Source of the DNA: Qipengyuania sp. JC766
GTDB taxonomy: Bacteria; Pseudomonadota; Alphaproteobacteria; Sphingomonadales; Sphingomonadaceae
Length of the DNA stretch: 64,000 nucleotides
NCBI RefSeq assembly: GCF_040717445.1
Contig: NZ_JBFEFL010000001.1
Span: forward strand, 868,001-932,000
Direction of reading: 5' to 3'
Of this stretch, positions 22,233 to 32,256 are shown piece after piece. The notes beneath the pieces are model-generated. The model was not told the origin of the DNA. It did not search any database and worked only from the letters and a program-made list of their open reading frames with translations. Both the position numbers and the translations under genes were made by a program. The stretch's first letter is position 1, and every line of letters starts with the position of its first letter.

Positions 22233-22514
22233 CTATTCGAGCGCGCGGTCGGGACCGAGCTGGACCGTGGGGAGATAGATGACGATCGGCTTGCGGACCT
22301 TGCACGGTCCGCGCTCTCCCGGCTTGCGGTCGCCCGCTTCCTTCGCGCTGCGACAGCGGCAACGCTGTTCCTCGCTGCCGGGCGTGCATTCCTGCGCCGC
22401 CGCGGCCTGCGCGGTCGAACCGAGCGCCGCGGCATGCGCAGGCGCGTTCACGGCGGCGAGGCCGGTGAGAAGCACGAGGCAGGCGATCAGGCGACGGAAC
22501 ATCGCGGCTGACAT
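22233..22514 (-). CDS. small secreted cysteine-containing protein, unknown function
   Basis: 93 residues. Signal peptide about 1-28 (MFRRLIACLVLLTGLAA ... AHA). The mature part has four cysteines (43, 52, 54, 71) in a basic segment (QRCRCRSAKEAGDRK) and ends in a hydrophobic strand (KPIVIYLPTVQL). No family recognised. It lies 98 bases upstream of secA on the same strand and divergent from argJ. ATG 22514 or the in-frame ATG 22502 could be used. Confidence 0.65.
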   Translation of the reverse strand: MSAAMFRRLIACLVLLTGLAAVNAPAHAAALGSTAQAAAAQECTPGSEEQRCRCRSAKEAGDRKPGERGPCKVRKPIVIYLPTVQLGPDRALE

Positions 22515-22670
22515 AGGCCACAAGCTGCCATTCGTCCACCTTGCAGTGGATCCTGCGGCAATCATTCCACGACCACGAACTGCGTTGCCGAAGTAATGAT
22601 GGGGTAACGGCCGTGTCGAACGACCTGTTCTGCCTTGCCGGCATTTGCCGCTGATCTTACGGCGGCACGC

Positions 22671-23897
22671 ATGGAACTCAAACCCTCTCCCCTGGCCCTG
22701 CCCTTTCCCGACTTGCCCGGCATCGGCGGCGTGACCCTGCGCGTGGCCCGCGCACGCTACAAGGACTGGGACCGGGCGGACCTGACCTATGTCGAACTGG
22801 CGCCGGGAACGGCCGTTGCCGGCGTCCTCACGCGCAGCGCCTGCGCTTCCAGCGAGGTCGAGATGGGGCGTGAGCAGGTGCGCGACGGCAGCGCACGGGC
22901 ATTGGTGGTCAATGCGGGCAATTCCAACGCCTTTACCGGCTATCGCGGGCGCGAGGCGGTCGAGCAGATCATGGCGCAAGTGGCGGATCATCTCGGCTGC
23001 GCGCGGGGCGAGGTGTTTGTGTCCTCCACCGGTGTGATCGGAGTTCCCCTCCCGCGCGACCGGGCGAAGGCCGGCATCGATGCCGCGCTGACCGCCGATC
23101 CGTGCGACTGGGAAACGGCCGCCGCCACCATCGGCACGACCGACACGTTCCCCAAGGGGGCAGGCGCCGCGGCCATCGTGGGCGAAACGCGCGTAGAACT
23201 GGCCGGCATCGTCAAGGGCAGCGGAATGATCGCGCCCGACATGGCGACCATGCTGGGCTACGTGTTCACCGATGCGGCGGTCGCCCCCGCCTTCCTCCAG
23301 CAGTTGCTGACCGACATCAACCGGCGGACCTTCTCCTGCATCACGGTCGACGGGGATACCTCCACCAGCGACACAGTGCTGGTCTTCGCCACCGGCGCTG
23401 CTTGCAATCCGCCCATCGCCTCGTTCGACGATCCGGGCGCGGATGCCTTTGCCGGCGCGCTCGAGGATGTCTGCCGACGGCTCGCGCACCTGGTCGTGCG
23501 CGACGGCGAAGGGGCGAGCAAGTTTATCGAGGTCGCGGTGACGGGCGCCGTTTCGGACGAGAGCGCACATCGCATCGCGCTGTCGGTCGCCAATTCCCCG
23601 CTGGTGAAGACCGCCATCGCCGGAGAGGACGCGAACTGGGGCCGCGTGGTCATGGCCGTGGGCAAGGCCGGCGAACCCGCAGACCGCGACCGACTTTCCA
23701 TCGGTTTCGGCGGGCACTGGGCCGCGCGCGAGGGCCAGCCCGTCGATCCGCTGGACGAAGCACCGCTCGCCGAACACCTGCGCGGACAGGACATCCGCAT
23801 CGACGTGGACCTCGCGCTCGGCGACGGACGCGCGAGCGTCTGGACCTGCGATCTCACCCACGGCTACATCGCCATCAACGGCGACTACCGCTCGTGA
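22671..23897 (+). CDS. argJ: bifunctional ornithine acetyltransferase / N-acetylglutamate synthase ArgJ
   Basis: 408 residues. It transfers acetyl from N-acetylornithine to glutamate in arginine synthesis. The self-cleaving precursor signature KGSGMIAPDMATML is present, with the nucleophile threonine at its end, then DGDTSTSDTV and ANWGRVVMAVGKAG. ATG 22671 matches the usual N-terminus (LPGIGGVTLRVARA). The stop TGA overlaps the GTG of the next gene, so both are translated together. Confidence 0.95.
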   Translation: MELKPSPLALPFPDLPGIGGVTLRVARARYKDWDRADLTYVELAPGTAVAGVLTRSACASSEVEMGREQVRDGSARALVVNAGNSNAFTGYRGREAVEQIMAQVADHLGCARGEVFVSSTGVIGVPLPRDRAKAGIDAALTADPCDWETAAATIGTTDTFPKGAGAAAIVGETRVELAGIVKGSGMIAPDMATMLGYVFTDAAVAPAFLQQLLTDINRRTFSCITVDGDTSTSDTVLVFATGAACNPPIASFDDPGADAFAGALEDVCRRLAHLVVRDGEGASKFIEVAVTGAVSDESAHRIALSVANSPLVKTAIAGEDANWGRVVMAVGKAGEPADRDRLSIGFGGHWAAREGQPVDPLDEAPLAEHLRGQDIRIDVDLALGDGRASVWTCDLTHGYIAINGDYRS

Positions 23898-24697
23898 CGC
23901 CCGACGCGCTCCATGCCGAAATGGAACGCCTGCTGCGCCGGGTGAACGAGACCGCAATCTTGCCGCGCTACCAGGCGCTGGAGGCCGGGCAGATCGAGGA
24001 CAAGGGCGGCAACGATCCGGTGACCGTGGCGGATCGCGAAGCGGAAGCCATGCTGGCCGAAGGGCTGCGCGCCCTCGCGGACCTGCCCGTCGTCGGCGAG
24101 GAAGCCGCCCATGCCGATCCGGCGATACAGGATGCGCTGGGCAGCGATTGCTGGATCGTCGATCCGCTCGACGGGACGCGAAACTTCGCGAAGGGGAAGC
24201 CACCCTTCGGCATCCTGATCGCGATGGCATCGGGCGGCATCGCGCATACCGGCTGGATCTTCGATTGCCTGACGGGCCGGCTGTGCATTGCCCATCGCGG
24301 CAAGGGCGCGTTCGTGGACGGCGAGAAGATCGCGGCCCGTCCGACCGGACAGCCAAAGCCAGTCGCCGCCATATCGCTGGTGTTCCTGGACGATGCGAAG
24401 CGCGAGGCGATCAGGCAACATGTCGCGCCCGACTACACGCTGGTTGACATCCCCTACTGCGCCGCGGAACAATATCCACGCCTCGCGCTGGGCGAGAACG
24501 ACGTCTCTATCTTCGAACGCACGCTGGCATGGGACCATGCCGCGGGCGTGCTGTGGCTGAACGAGGCCGGCGGCATGGTCGCGCGGCCCGACGGATCCGC
24601 CTACCGGGTGGACGAATGGGACCGGCCGGGCCTCATCAGCGCAGCCAGTCCGGAACTATGGGAGGCGCTCGCAGCGAAGCTCGCGCGGCTCGCCTAA
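23894..24697 (+). CDS. inositol-monophosphatase-family phosphatase
   Basis: 267 residues if it starts at GTG 23894, which overlaps the argJ stop (GTGA); ATG 23921 is the alternative. Metal-binding motifs of the FIG/IMPase superfamily are visible: VVGEE, WIVDPLDGTRNF and WDHAAGVLW. Relatives act on inositol-1-phosphate, 3'-phosphoadenosine phosphate or histidinol phosphate; the substrate cannot be set from sequence alone. Coupling to argJ is common in alphaproteobacteria. Its stop overlaps that of the convergent trxA. Confidence 0.88.
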   Translation: MTPDALHAEMERLLRRVNETAILPRYQALEAGQIEDKGGNDPVTVADREAEAMLAEGLRALADLPVVGEEAAHADPAIQDALGSDCWIVDPLDGTRNFAKGKPPFGILIAMASGGIAHTGWIFDCLTGRLCIAHRGKGAFVDGEKIAARPTGQPKPVAAISLVFLDDAKREAIRQHVAPDYTLVDIPYCAAEQYPRLALGENDVSIFERTLAWDHAAGVLWLNEAGGMVARPDGSAYRVDEWDRPGLISAASPELWEALAAKLARLA

Positions 24698-25014
24698 AGC
24701 TCGCTTTCGATCCACTGCTTCAGCTGGCCCTTGGGCGCAGCGCCCAGCTTCTGCGCGACCGGCTTGCCGTCCTTGTACAGGACCATCAGCGGAATCGACT
24801 GCACGCCGATCTCGCCCGGCACGCCGGTATTCTCCATGATGTCCATTTTGGCGATGGTGATCTTGTCGGCCAGCTCGTCGCTGATTTCTTCCAGCGCCGG
24901 CGCGATCATCTTGCACGGCCCGCACCACTCGGCCCAGAAATCGACGAGCACCGGCTTGTCGGCTTCTAGGACATCCGACTGCCAGCTGTTGTCGGTTACG
25001 TTGATCGTGGCCAT
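24694..25014 (-). CDS. trxA: thioredoxin
   Basis: 106 residues, normal length. Active site WCGPC at Cys31/Cys34, cis-proline in GVQSIPLMVLY. Cytoplasmic disulfide reductant. ATG 25014 has a strong ribosome site (AGGAGA). It follows addA by about 50 bases on the same strand and may be the last gene of the divL-addA transcription unit. Confidence 0.96.
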   Translation of the reverse strand: MATINVTDNSWQSDVLEADKPVLVDFWAEWCGPCKMIAPALEEISDELADKITIAKMDIMENTGVPGEIGVQSIPLMVLYKDGKPVAQKLGAAPKGQLKQWIESEL

Positions 25015-25063
25015 GCAATGTCTCCTGGTAATGCGATGTGGTCCATGTGGCAGCTTACCTTGT

Positions 25064-28000
25064 TCACACAATGGCTGGCGCGCCAAAGCTTTCCTCGCGC
25101 TCCGCAAATCGCGGCTTGTGTTGCAACATCAGATCGGCCGGCAGCGCGATGAGGGACGGCGCGTGGGTGTAGATGATCGCGGCTCCCACGGTGTGATCGG
25201 GGTAGATCTTTGCCATCGCCGCGACATAGGCGGCCATCTGCCGCAGGGTGGAAATGGGCACGGCATCAAGGTCCGTCGGCGGGCGGCGCGTCGTCTTGAA
25301 ATCGACGATGCGGACCGTGTCTTCCGTCACCAGCAGGCGGTCCACCGTCCCTGCCACGACCTGCCCTTCGACCGTCGCCGCAAAGGGCGCTTCGGCAAGA
25401 GCGCGATCGGTGAACAGTTCGCTGAAGCGCGGATCGTCGATCACGGCCAGCGCGCTGTCGACGATCTCCTTCCGGGCCGCGTCGGCCAGTTGCGGTTCGC
25501 GCCGCGCGACCCAGGCCAGCGCCCCTTCGCGCCGGTCGTCGGACGGCACGGCGGGAAGCCGCTCGATCAGGGCATGGATCAGCGTGCCGCGAAGGGCGGC
25601 GGCTTCCAGAGCCTCGCTTTCGATGGGCGGCGACGGGCTTTCGTCCAATCCCGCCGATGACGGGGCGAGCGGAGCGGGCGGCTGCGGCTCGGGACCGATC
25701 GGCTGGGCGGTCCAAGCCGGTAGTTCGGTCTGCGTCGTGATTGCCTGCGCTGCCCCCGGCATCCCGCCGACCGGTTCGGGCGCCTCGCCATGCGTCAGGC
25801 GCCAGCCCCAGACCGGGTCGTCTTCCGGCAGGCCATCGACCAGCGGCGCGAGCTGCGCGAACCAGCTGTCTTCCTTGGGCTCGTCTTCCCGCTTGCCCAG
25901 CGCACCGCCGACAAACAGGGCTTCTTCCGCCCGGGTCATCGCCACGTAGAGCAGGCGCCAGTGTTCCTCGCGCTCCTCGCGTTTCGCCACCTCGTCCGCC
26001 GCCTCGATCCGGCCGACGCGCTCGGCGGTCCGCAGGCCCGGGATCGGCACTTCCGGCCCCTCCCCGCCCGGTAATTCTTCCCTCAGCGTCAGGTCCCGCG
26101 TCTTCGACGCGTCGGGATCGCCCGTCGCATCGGCAAGGATCACGATCGGGCGCTGCAGCCCCTTCGCGCCGTGGACGGTCAGGACCTGCACCATGCCGGC
26201 ATTGGCCCCCGCCTCGCGCTTCAGCTCGCCCTCGCCCGCGTCGAACCAGCGGATGAAACCGGCCAGGCTCGGTACGTGCGCGGAGCTGTAGGCGTGGGCC
26301 GCGTTCAGCAATTCGTCGATCGGATCGTTCGCCTCGCTGCCGAGCCGACCGGACAGCTTCGCCCGGCCGCGCCAGGGGCCCACCAGCATCCAGTGCAGGA
26401 GTGCTTGCGGCGGTTCGTAGTCCGCCAGCCTCAGCAGGTCGCGCAAACGGCCGACGGTTTCGACCACGTCCGGATGCTCGCCCCTGCGCAGATGGTCCCA
26501 CAGGGTCACGCCCTTTTCGCGGTAGCCGTGATCGAGCAGCTGTTGCTGGCTCCAACCGATGAGCGGCGAGACGAGGAGACAGGCGAGGCTGAGGTCGTCG
26601 CGCGGCTGCGCGGCGAAGCGGACCGCCGCCATCAGATCCTTGACCGCCAGCGGCGCGCCGAGCCGCAGGCGGTCGACCCCGGCAACCGGGACACCGGCGG
26701 CATGCAAGCGGGCGACAATCAGCCCGGCCAGTTCCCTGCGCTTGCGCACCAGGATCATGACGTCGCCCGGCCCGGCATTGCGCGGCGTGCCCTTGTGCAG
26801 CGGATAGGGGCGATGGTGCGGATGGTCCGCCTTGACCCAGCTCGCCACCTGCTGCGCGATGCGGTCGGCCATTCGCCGCTCGGGCTCCGAAATCCAGGTC
26901 TGTTCCTCTTCGCTGTCGCTCCCGTCCTGGTCCTCTTCCGGGCGGGCCGGCACCGGTTGCCACAGCACGACCTGCCCCGGCCGTGTCTCGCCCCGGTGGT
27001 CTTCGGGTGCGTCCGGCAGGCCGAACCGTTCCGGACCGATCGCACGGATGGCATCGTCCACGAAAGACAGGACCGGCTGCGACGTGCGATAGGACCGCCC
27101 GAGGCCGAGCTTCTGCAGCGGGCGAACCGTCGCCGGTAGCTTCAGTTCGACTGCACCGCGCGCCGCGTCCGCCATGCGGGCATCGAACTGGTCGCGCGCA
27201 CGCTGGAAATTGCGCGGACTCGTCCCCTGGAAGCGGAAGATCGCCTGCTTGTAATCGCCCACCACGAAGATCGTCCGCAGGCGGAAACCGCGCTGGCCCG
27301 CACCGGCGAAGAAATCCTCGGTCAGCGCATTGATGATGTCCCACTGCGCCTGGTTGGTGTCCTGCGCCTCGTCGATCAGGATGTGGTCGAACTGGCGGTC
27401 GAGCTTGTAGCGGACCCATTCGGCAAGGTCGGACCGGCCCAGCAGCGCCGCCGCGCGGCGGATCTGGTCGTCGAAATCGACGAAGCCTTCGCGCAGTTTC
27501 GCCTCGTCCCACCGCCTGGCGAAAGCTTGCCCGATCTGCAGGGCCGGGACGAGCCAGTCGACAAGGTCAAGCAAGGCGAGGAATTGCGAAACGCCGAGAT
27601 GGGCCTGCCGGATCTCGTCCTGCCATTGCGGGAGCGCCGGGTTGGCTTCGAACGGCTTCTTGAAGCTGCGCGGCTCGCCCTTGGCAGTGAGGACCGATTG
27701 CAGGAAGACGTCGAGATACGCCAGCCTTCCCGCCGGCTCGGCGGCCAGCCAGGCATTGAGCTTCTCTGCGAATTCGAGCCCCTGCTTGGTCCCCCATTCC
27801 GCCATCGCGGCGGCGAAGCGGCGGACCGTCTCGACCGGGAAAACATCGTCCGAACACAGCCTCTCGGCATCGGCATGCCCGGCATCCGCGGTCAGGCCGA
27901 GCAGCTGCTTCGTGCGCGCAGGAATATCCTCCGCCTGCCAGGCGCCGGTGCCGAACCAGAGCTCGCGCGCCTCGGCGCAACGCATCAGCCAGCGGCGCGC

Positions 28001-28588
28001 GCCGTCGGGGGCCATGCGCACGCTCAGCATGGCGAGCGCGTCCAAGAGGCCGTCGTCGCCCTGCGCTTTCGCATCGACCAGCATGTCCGCCAGCACCCGG
28101 TGGGCGAGCAGGTCGCGGTCGCGATCCTCCATCGCCTTCGTTCCCGGCAACAGTCCAGCCTCCTGCGGGAAGGCCGCGAGCAGCCACTGGGAAAAGGCGT
28201 GGATCGTGTCGATCCGCAGGCCTCCGCCGGGACAATCGAGGACGCTCGCAAAGCGAGTCCGCGCCCGCTCCAGCGTGGCCGGATCGACCGGTGCGCCGAT
28301 CGCGCGCAAATTGGCGGCGAGGACTTCCGGCTTCATCCGGACCCAGCTCGCCAGCTTCTCGTTCACCCGCACCGCCATTTCGGCAGCGCCCGCCTTGGTA
28401 AAGGTGAGGCACAGGATCTGCGAAGGCTCGACATCGGGCTGCAGCAGCAGCCGCAGCACGCGCGAACTCAGCACATGGGTCTTGCCCGTGCCGGCCGAGG
28501 CGGACAGCCACACGCTGTCGGCCGGATCGACCGCCTTCGCCTGGTTGTCGGCCAGTCCGTGGATCGTCTGTCCCGGCGAACTACTCAT
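25064..28588 (-). CDS. addA: double-strand break repair helicase-nuclease subunit AddA
   Basis: 1174 residues. UvrD-type helicase: Walker A SAGTGKTHVL at about residues 30-40, motif II DEAQDTNQ, motif V/VI region TVHGAKGLQRP and YVAMTRAEEALF. A C-terminal PD-(D/E)xK nuclease contains VAGTVDRLLV and IVDFKTT. With AddB it resects DNA ends for RecA, replacing RecBCD in alphaproteobacteria. The start overlaps the last eight bases of addB. Confidence 0.95.
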   Translation of the reverse strand: MSSSPGQTIHGLADNQAKAVDPADSVWLSASAGTGKTHVLSSRVLRLLLQPDVEPSQILCLTFTKAGAAEMAVRVNEKLASWVRMKPEVLAANLRAIGAPVDPATLERARTRFASVLDCPGGGLRIDTIHAFSQWLLAAFPQEAGLLPGTKAMEDRDRDLLAHRVLADMLVDAKAQGDDGLLDALAMLSVRMAPDGARRWLMRCAEARELWFGTGAWQAEDIPARTKQLLGLTADAGHADAERLCSDDVFPVETVRRFAAAMAEWGTKQGLEFAEKLNAWLAAEPAGRLAYLDVFLQSVLTAKGEPRSFKKPFEANPALPQWQDEIRQAHLGVSQFLALLDLVDWLVPALQIGQAFARRWDEAKLREGFVDFDDQIRRAAALLGRSDLAEWVRYKLDRQFDHILIDEAQDTNQAQWDIINALTEDFFAGAGQRGFRLRTIFVVGDYKQAIFRFQGTSPRNFQRARDQFDARMADAARGAVELKLPATVRPLQKLGLGRSYRTSQPVLSFVDDAIRAIGPERFGLPDAPEDHRGETRPGQVVLWQPVPARPEEDQDGSDSEEEQTWISEPERRMADRIAQQVASWVKADHPHHRPYPLHKGTPRNAGPGDVMILVRKRRELAGLIVARLHAAGVPVAGVDRLRLGAPLAVKDLMAAVRFAAQPRDDLSLACLLVSPLIGWSQQQLLDHGYREKGVTLWDHLRRGEHPDVVETVGRLRDLLRLADYEPPQALLHWMLVGPWRGRAKLSGRLGSEANDPIDELLNAAHAYSSAHVPSLAGFIRWFDAGEGELKREAGANAGMVQVLTVHGAKGLQRPIVILADATGDPDASKTRDLTLREELPGGEGPEVPIPGLRTAERVGRIEAADEVAKREEREEHWRLLYVAMTRAEEALFVGGALGKREDEPKEDSWFAQLAPLVDGLPEDDPVWGWRLTHGEAPEPVGGMPGAAQAITTQTELPAWTAQPIGPEPQPPAPLAPSSAGLDESPSPPIESEALEAAALRGTLIHALIERLPAVPSDDRREGALAWVARREPQLADAARKEIVDSALAVIDDPRFSELFTDRALAEAPFAATVEGQVVAGTVDRLLVTEDTVRIVDFKTTRRPPTDLDAVPISTLRQMAAYVAAMAKIYPDHTVGAAIIYTHAPSLIALPADLMLQHKPRFAEREESFGAPAIV

Positions 28589-31547
28589 CGCCCCGCCCCA
28601 TCCATTCCTCGAGCCGCATCAGCTGGTCGTAGGTATCGTAGACGCTCGCATCGGGGTTTAGACGGGCGGTGAACGGTTCGGCGCCCAGGATCCAGCGATC
28701 GAGCGCTTCTTCGACATGATCGTGTACCTGCGGCAGGAACTCCTCCGGCGGAATTCCGCCCCTCCTGCTGCCGGTCTTGATCGGGGTGGCGACATAGCCG
28801 AAACCCGTCTCGCTCTTCCCGCTGCTGGCGAGCGACCAGTATTCGAACGCCGCCGGCGTGCCGCTGACGCCCTCGAAAGCGCCCATTTCCGCGAGGATTC
28901 CGAGCGTCCCCAGCTGCAGGGCGTAACCGCCCTCGACTTGCGAATTCGACGGCGGTCCGCCCGTCTTGTAATCGACTATCGCGAGCGAGCCGTCCTCCAT
29001 CCGGTCGATCCGATCGACCTTGCCATGCACCGTAACCCCGCGGATTTCCGCCGATCCCCACTGCTCGAACGCAATCGGCTCCCGGCCTTCCTGGCCCTCG
29101 ATCTCCTGCTCCACCCACTGGAGCGCCCGCATCAGCCGCGGCTCCCACAAAGCGCGCATCAGGGGGTGTGCGTTCATCTGCTCGAGGGTCTCGTCGGCGA
29201 TCTCCATCATCGGTCGCGGCGCACCTTCCGCCCTCGCCTTGTGCCAGGTCTCCAGGATTTCGTGCGCCACCGTCCCGCGCCATGCCGGCGAGGGTTCTGC
29301 ATCCAGCCCGTCCTTCTGCACGAGCCGCAGGACCTGTCCCGCATAGAACTGGTAGGGATCGGAGCGCAGCCGATCGAGCGCGGTCACGCTTACCTTCACG
29401 CGCCGCTGATCCGACGACGGCATCGGTCGCGGCCGCTCGGCAGGAGACAGCCGCGCTTGCGCGTCGAGCGCCCTTGCCCATTCCACGGCGTCCCGCTCGC
29501 GATGCTCTTCGAGCAACCGGTCGCCCAGCAGGGCCTTTACCCGCAGGAGGAAGCGCGACGGGATCGTCGGCCCGTCGCTATCGCGGGCGGCGCGGCTGAG
29601 GATCACTTCCGGTGCTCCCATCGCGCCCGCGAGGTCGTGCGCGGCAAGGCCTATGCGGAAGTCCGCGCCGGGCACGCCGAGCGCCCGCAGGACTGCCGGG
29701 GCAAGCAGCGGATCGACCGACGGAGTGGCGGGCCAGCTGCCTTCGTTCAGGCCGGCGCAAATCGTCAGGTCCGCGCGGCTCATCCGTGCTTCCAGCAAAC
29801 CGTAGAGAGCGACGCGCGGATGCCCGCCATAAGGCCTGCGCACCGTGACGCCGTTCATCAGCTCGGAAATCACGGCGGGGAGGTCCGCCGCGGCGACCCA
29901 GAACGCCTTTGCCTCCTCCTGCATGCGGACCTCGTCCAGCAATGCGGACAGGCTGCGCCCGTCTTCCCGCGCCCAGAGATCTTCGCCGCATAACGCCTCT
30001 CCCGCCGTGACGATGGCGTCGAGCCAATCAGCCAGAATGCGGATGCCGTCGCCTTCCACCAGTGGCGAAAGGACCGCACCGACATCCTGCCACCAGTCGT
30101 CCACCCCGGCCTTGCGCGCATATTCCGCCAGGGGCGCGAGCCCGGGCGCCTGTCGCGGGCCTCGGATGGCATCGTCGAAGGCTCGCAACCGGTCCAGCCA
30201 GATGCCGCGTTCCAGTGATCCGCGGACAAGCGGATGATGTAGCAGGGCGACCAGTTCGACCGGGGCCGCCTGCTCCGCCACGGCTTCCGCCAGCAGGAGC
30301 GGCACCCTGCCCGCAACGGTTATGGCGAGCGGCGTACCCGCGCTGTCGTCCACCGCGATGTTCCAGCGGCGCAGGTGGTGGACGAGGCGCTGCGCCAGCC
30401 CGCGATCGGGTGTGACGACGGCGACGCGCCGTTCGTCTTCTAGCAGCGCTTGCCGCACCAGCAACGCGACGGCCTGCGCCTCCTCCTCCGAAGTCGCGCA
30501 TTCCATGATCCGCACGCCGGCAAGTCGTCTCTTGTCCGCAGGAAGCGCCACCCAGTCGCGGCTCGCCTCGGGCGGCAGGAACAGGGTCGAAACGGCGTGA
30601 CTGCGTTCCGGAGCGGCGGCGGTCATCCCCTTGCGGTGCCAGGGCTTCACTTCCTCGCGCGCGATCGCCATCCGGTTGAGGAGCAGCTTGAGGTGGTATT
30701 GCGGGTGCGTGACCGCATCTTCCGGCGCGAAGGGCGGAGTGCCCGCCCCCGCCCGGCCCAGTTCGTCCCACACTTCCGGTGAAAGTGTCAGGTCGAAATC
30801 GGGCAGGACGACGGCGCCCTGCGGCATCTCGGTCACGACCCGCAAGAGGCGAGCCAGCGCCGGCGCCGCGCTGGTCACGCCGGCGGCGATCACGGGATTT
30901 GCCGGCGGATTGGCCCGCCACCGCTCCGCTGCCTTGGAGAACAGCCGGTTGCGCCGGGCCGCGCCATCGATGCGGCCGTGCTCCTGCAGCCAGGCGAGCC
31001 AGCGCGCCTGCACGCGCGCGAACAGGTGAAGGTTGTCTTCCCAATGGGTCGCCAGGCTGCCGAGCCAGCCCAGCACATCCTCGCCGAGAAGATCATCGGG
31101 CGCGATATCCTCGACAAGCAGGCGATCCATCTTGGCGGCCACTTCGGCGGCGTAGCGCAGCAGGGCACCGCCCTCCGGGGCTGTCTCGCCCATTTCCTCC
31201 TTGAGGATGGCAGCGAGGCGGAAGCGGCGCACCATGGGGTCGACCGCGGGCGGAATGTCCGCATCGCCCAACGGGTCCAGCAGCGGTCCGAGCACCTCGT
31301 CCAAATCGAGATCGCCCACGGCCACCATGCGGGGCATCAGCAGCCCGTCGCGGCCCTCGGTCCCGTAGTGCCTGACGAACGCGTCCGATACGGTGCGGAT
31401 CGCGCGGCTGCTCGGCAGAAGCAGCGTGCAGTGTGGTAGATTGCCGCGCGCATCGCCGTATCGCGGCACCAGGCCCGCCACCAGGGCATCGGCAAAGCCC
31501 CGGTGCGCTGCGATCGAATAGATGGCGGGTCCGCGCCCCTCAGACAC
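28581..31547 (-). CDS. addB: double-strand break repair nuclease subunit AddB
   Basis: About 988 residues. Degenerate N-terminal helicase-like domain (TLLLPSSRAIRT) and C-terminal nuclease (VHGKVDRIDR, then IVDYKTGGPP). The last 270 or so residues contain no cysteine, so the iron-sulfur 'staple' known from Bacillus AddB is absent. GTG 31547, overlapping the murU stop by eight bases, is chosen; a TTG at 31553 is possible. Overlaps addA by eight bases. Confidence 0.93.
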   Translation of the reverse strand: MSEGRGPAIYSIAAHRGFADALVAGLVPRYGDARGNLPHCTLLLPSSRAIRTVSDAFVRHYGTEGRDGLLMPRMVAVGDLDLDEVLGPLLDPLGDADIPPAVDPMVRRFRLAAILKEEMGETAPEGGALLRYAAEVAAKMDRLLVEDIAPDDLLGEDVLGWLGSLATHWEDNLHLFARVQARWLAWLQEHGRIDGAARRNRLFSKAAERWRANPPANPVIAAGVTSAAPALARLLRVVTEMPQGAVVLPDFDLTLSPEVWDELGRAGAGTPPFAPEDAVTHPQYHLKLLLNRMAIAREEVKPWHRKGMTAAAPERSHAVSTLFLPPEASRDWVALPADKRRLAGVRIMECATSEEEAQAVALLVRQALLEDERRVAVVTPDRGLAQRLVHHLRRWNIAVDDSAGTPLAITVAGRVPLLLAEAVAEQAAPVELVALLHHPLVRGSLERGIWLDRLRAFDDAIRGPRQAPGLAPLAEYARKAGVDDWWQDVGAVLSPLVEGDGIRILADWLDAIVTAGEALCGEDLWAREDGRSLSALLDEVRMQEEAKAFWVAAADLPAVISELMNGVTVRRPYGGHPRVALYGLLEARMSRADLTICAGLNEGSWPATPSVDPLLAPAVLRALGVPGADFRIGLAAHDLAGAMGAPEVILSRAARDSDGPTIPSRFLLRVKALLGDRLLEEHRERDAVEWARALDAQARLSPAERPRPMPSSDQRRVKVSVTALDRLRSDPYQFYAGQVLRLVQKDGLDAEPSPAWRGTVAHEILETWHKARAEGAPRPMMEIADETLEQMNAHPLMRALWEPRLMRALQWVEQEIEGQEGREPIAFEQWGSAEIRGVTVHGKVDRIDRMEDGSLAIVDYKTGGPPSNSQVEGGYALQLGTLGILAEMGAFEGVSGTPAAFEYWSLASSGKSETGFGYVATPIKTGSRRGGIPPEEFLPQVHDHVEEALDRWILGAEPFTARLNPDASVYDTYDQLMRLEEWMGRGDE

Positions 31548-32256
31548 GTGCAAGAGCGTCTTCGGTCGGCGCGATCGCCTCCGGCGTCCCCACTTCGTAC
31601 CAGCTGCCGGTGAAGGGTACGCCGAACAGCCGTCCTTCCTCGATTGCCCGGTTCCACAGGACGTTGGTAGAGAACTTCTCGTCCGGCGGATCTCTCAGCA
31701 GATGATGCGAAACGAGCTGGATACCGGTGTAGATGAAGGGCGCGATCCGGCCGGACCGGCGGCGCGTGACGGCGCCCCTCGCATCGAGATGGAAGTCCCC
31801 CGGACCGCGAAAGTTCGCCGCCGCCTTGTGCGGGACGAGCAGGAGCAGCGCGTCCATCCGCTCGGGATCCCAGCGCGCCGACAGATCACGGAAACAGTCG
31901 CGCGGCCCCTCCAGCCAGATATTGTCCGAGTTCAGGCAGAAGAACGGATCGGGCAGCTCGGGCTGCGCCTTGATCATGCCCCCGCCCGTTTCGAGCAGCA
32001 TTTCGCGCTCGTCCGAAACGACGACCTTGGGCGCGGCGCGTTCCTTGAGGTGTGCCTGCAACGCATCGGCCATGTAGTGCACGTTGACCACTGCCTTCGC
32101 GATGCCGGCTTCGCGCAAGCGGTCGAGGGTGTGGTCGATCAGGGGCTTTCCGGACACCCGGACCAGCGGCTTGGGCTGCGATGCGGTCAGCGGCCGCATC
32201 CGCTTGCCCAGCCCCGCCGCCATGACCATCGCGGTATCGGATGCCAGGCCCGTCAC
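31540..32256 (-). CDS. murU: N-acetylmuramate alpha-1-phosphate uridylyltransferase MurU
   Basis: 238 residues, nucleotidyltransferase fold: AAGLGKRMRPLT with the metal/phosphate loop, KPLVRVSGKPLIDH, FFCLNSDNIW and a C-terminal FTGSWYEVGTPE. The neighbour encodes the anomeric sugar kinase AmgK; AmgK and MurU together convert recycled MurNAc to UDP-MurNAc and bypass fosfomycin-sensitive MurA. Starts with GTG 32256 overlapping the amgK stop (GTGA). Assigning MurU rather than another sugar nucleotidyltransferase rests on this pairing. Confidence 0.85.
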   Translation of the reverse strand: MTGLASDTAMVMAAGLGKRMRPLTASQPKPLVRVSGKPLIDHTLDRLREAGIAKAVVNVHYMADALQAHLKERAAPKVVVSDEREMLLETGGGMIKAQPELPDPFFCLNSDNIWLEGPRDCFRDLSARWDPERMDALLLLVPHKAAANFRGPGDFHLDARGAVTRRRSGRIAPFIYTGIQLVSHHLLRDPPDEKFSTNVLWNRAIEEGRLFGVPFTGSWYEVGTPEAIAPTEDALARV

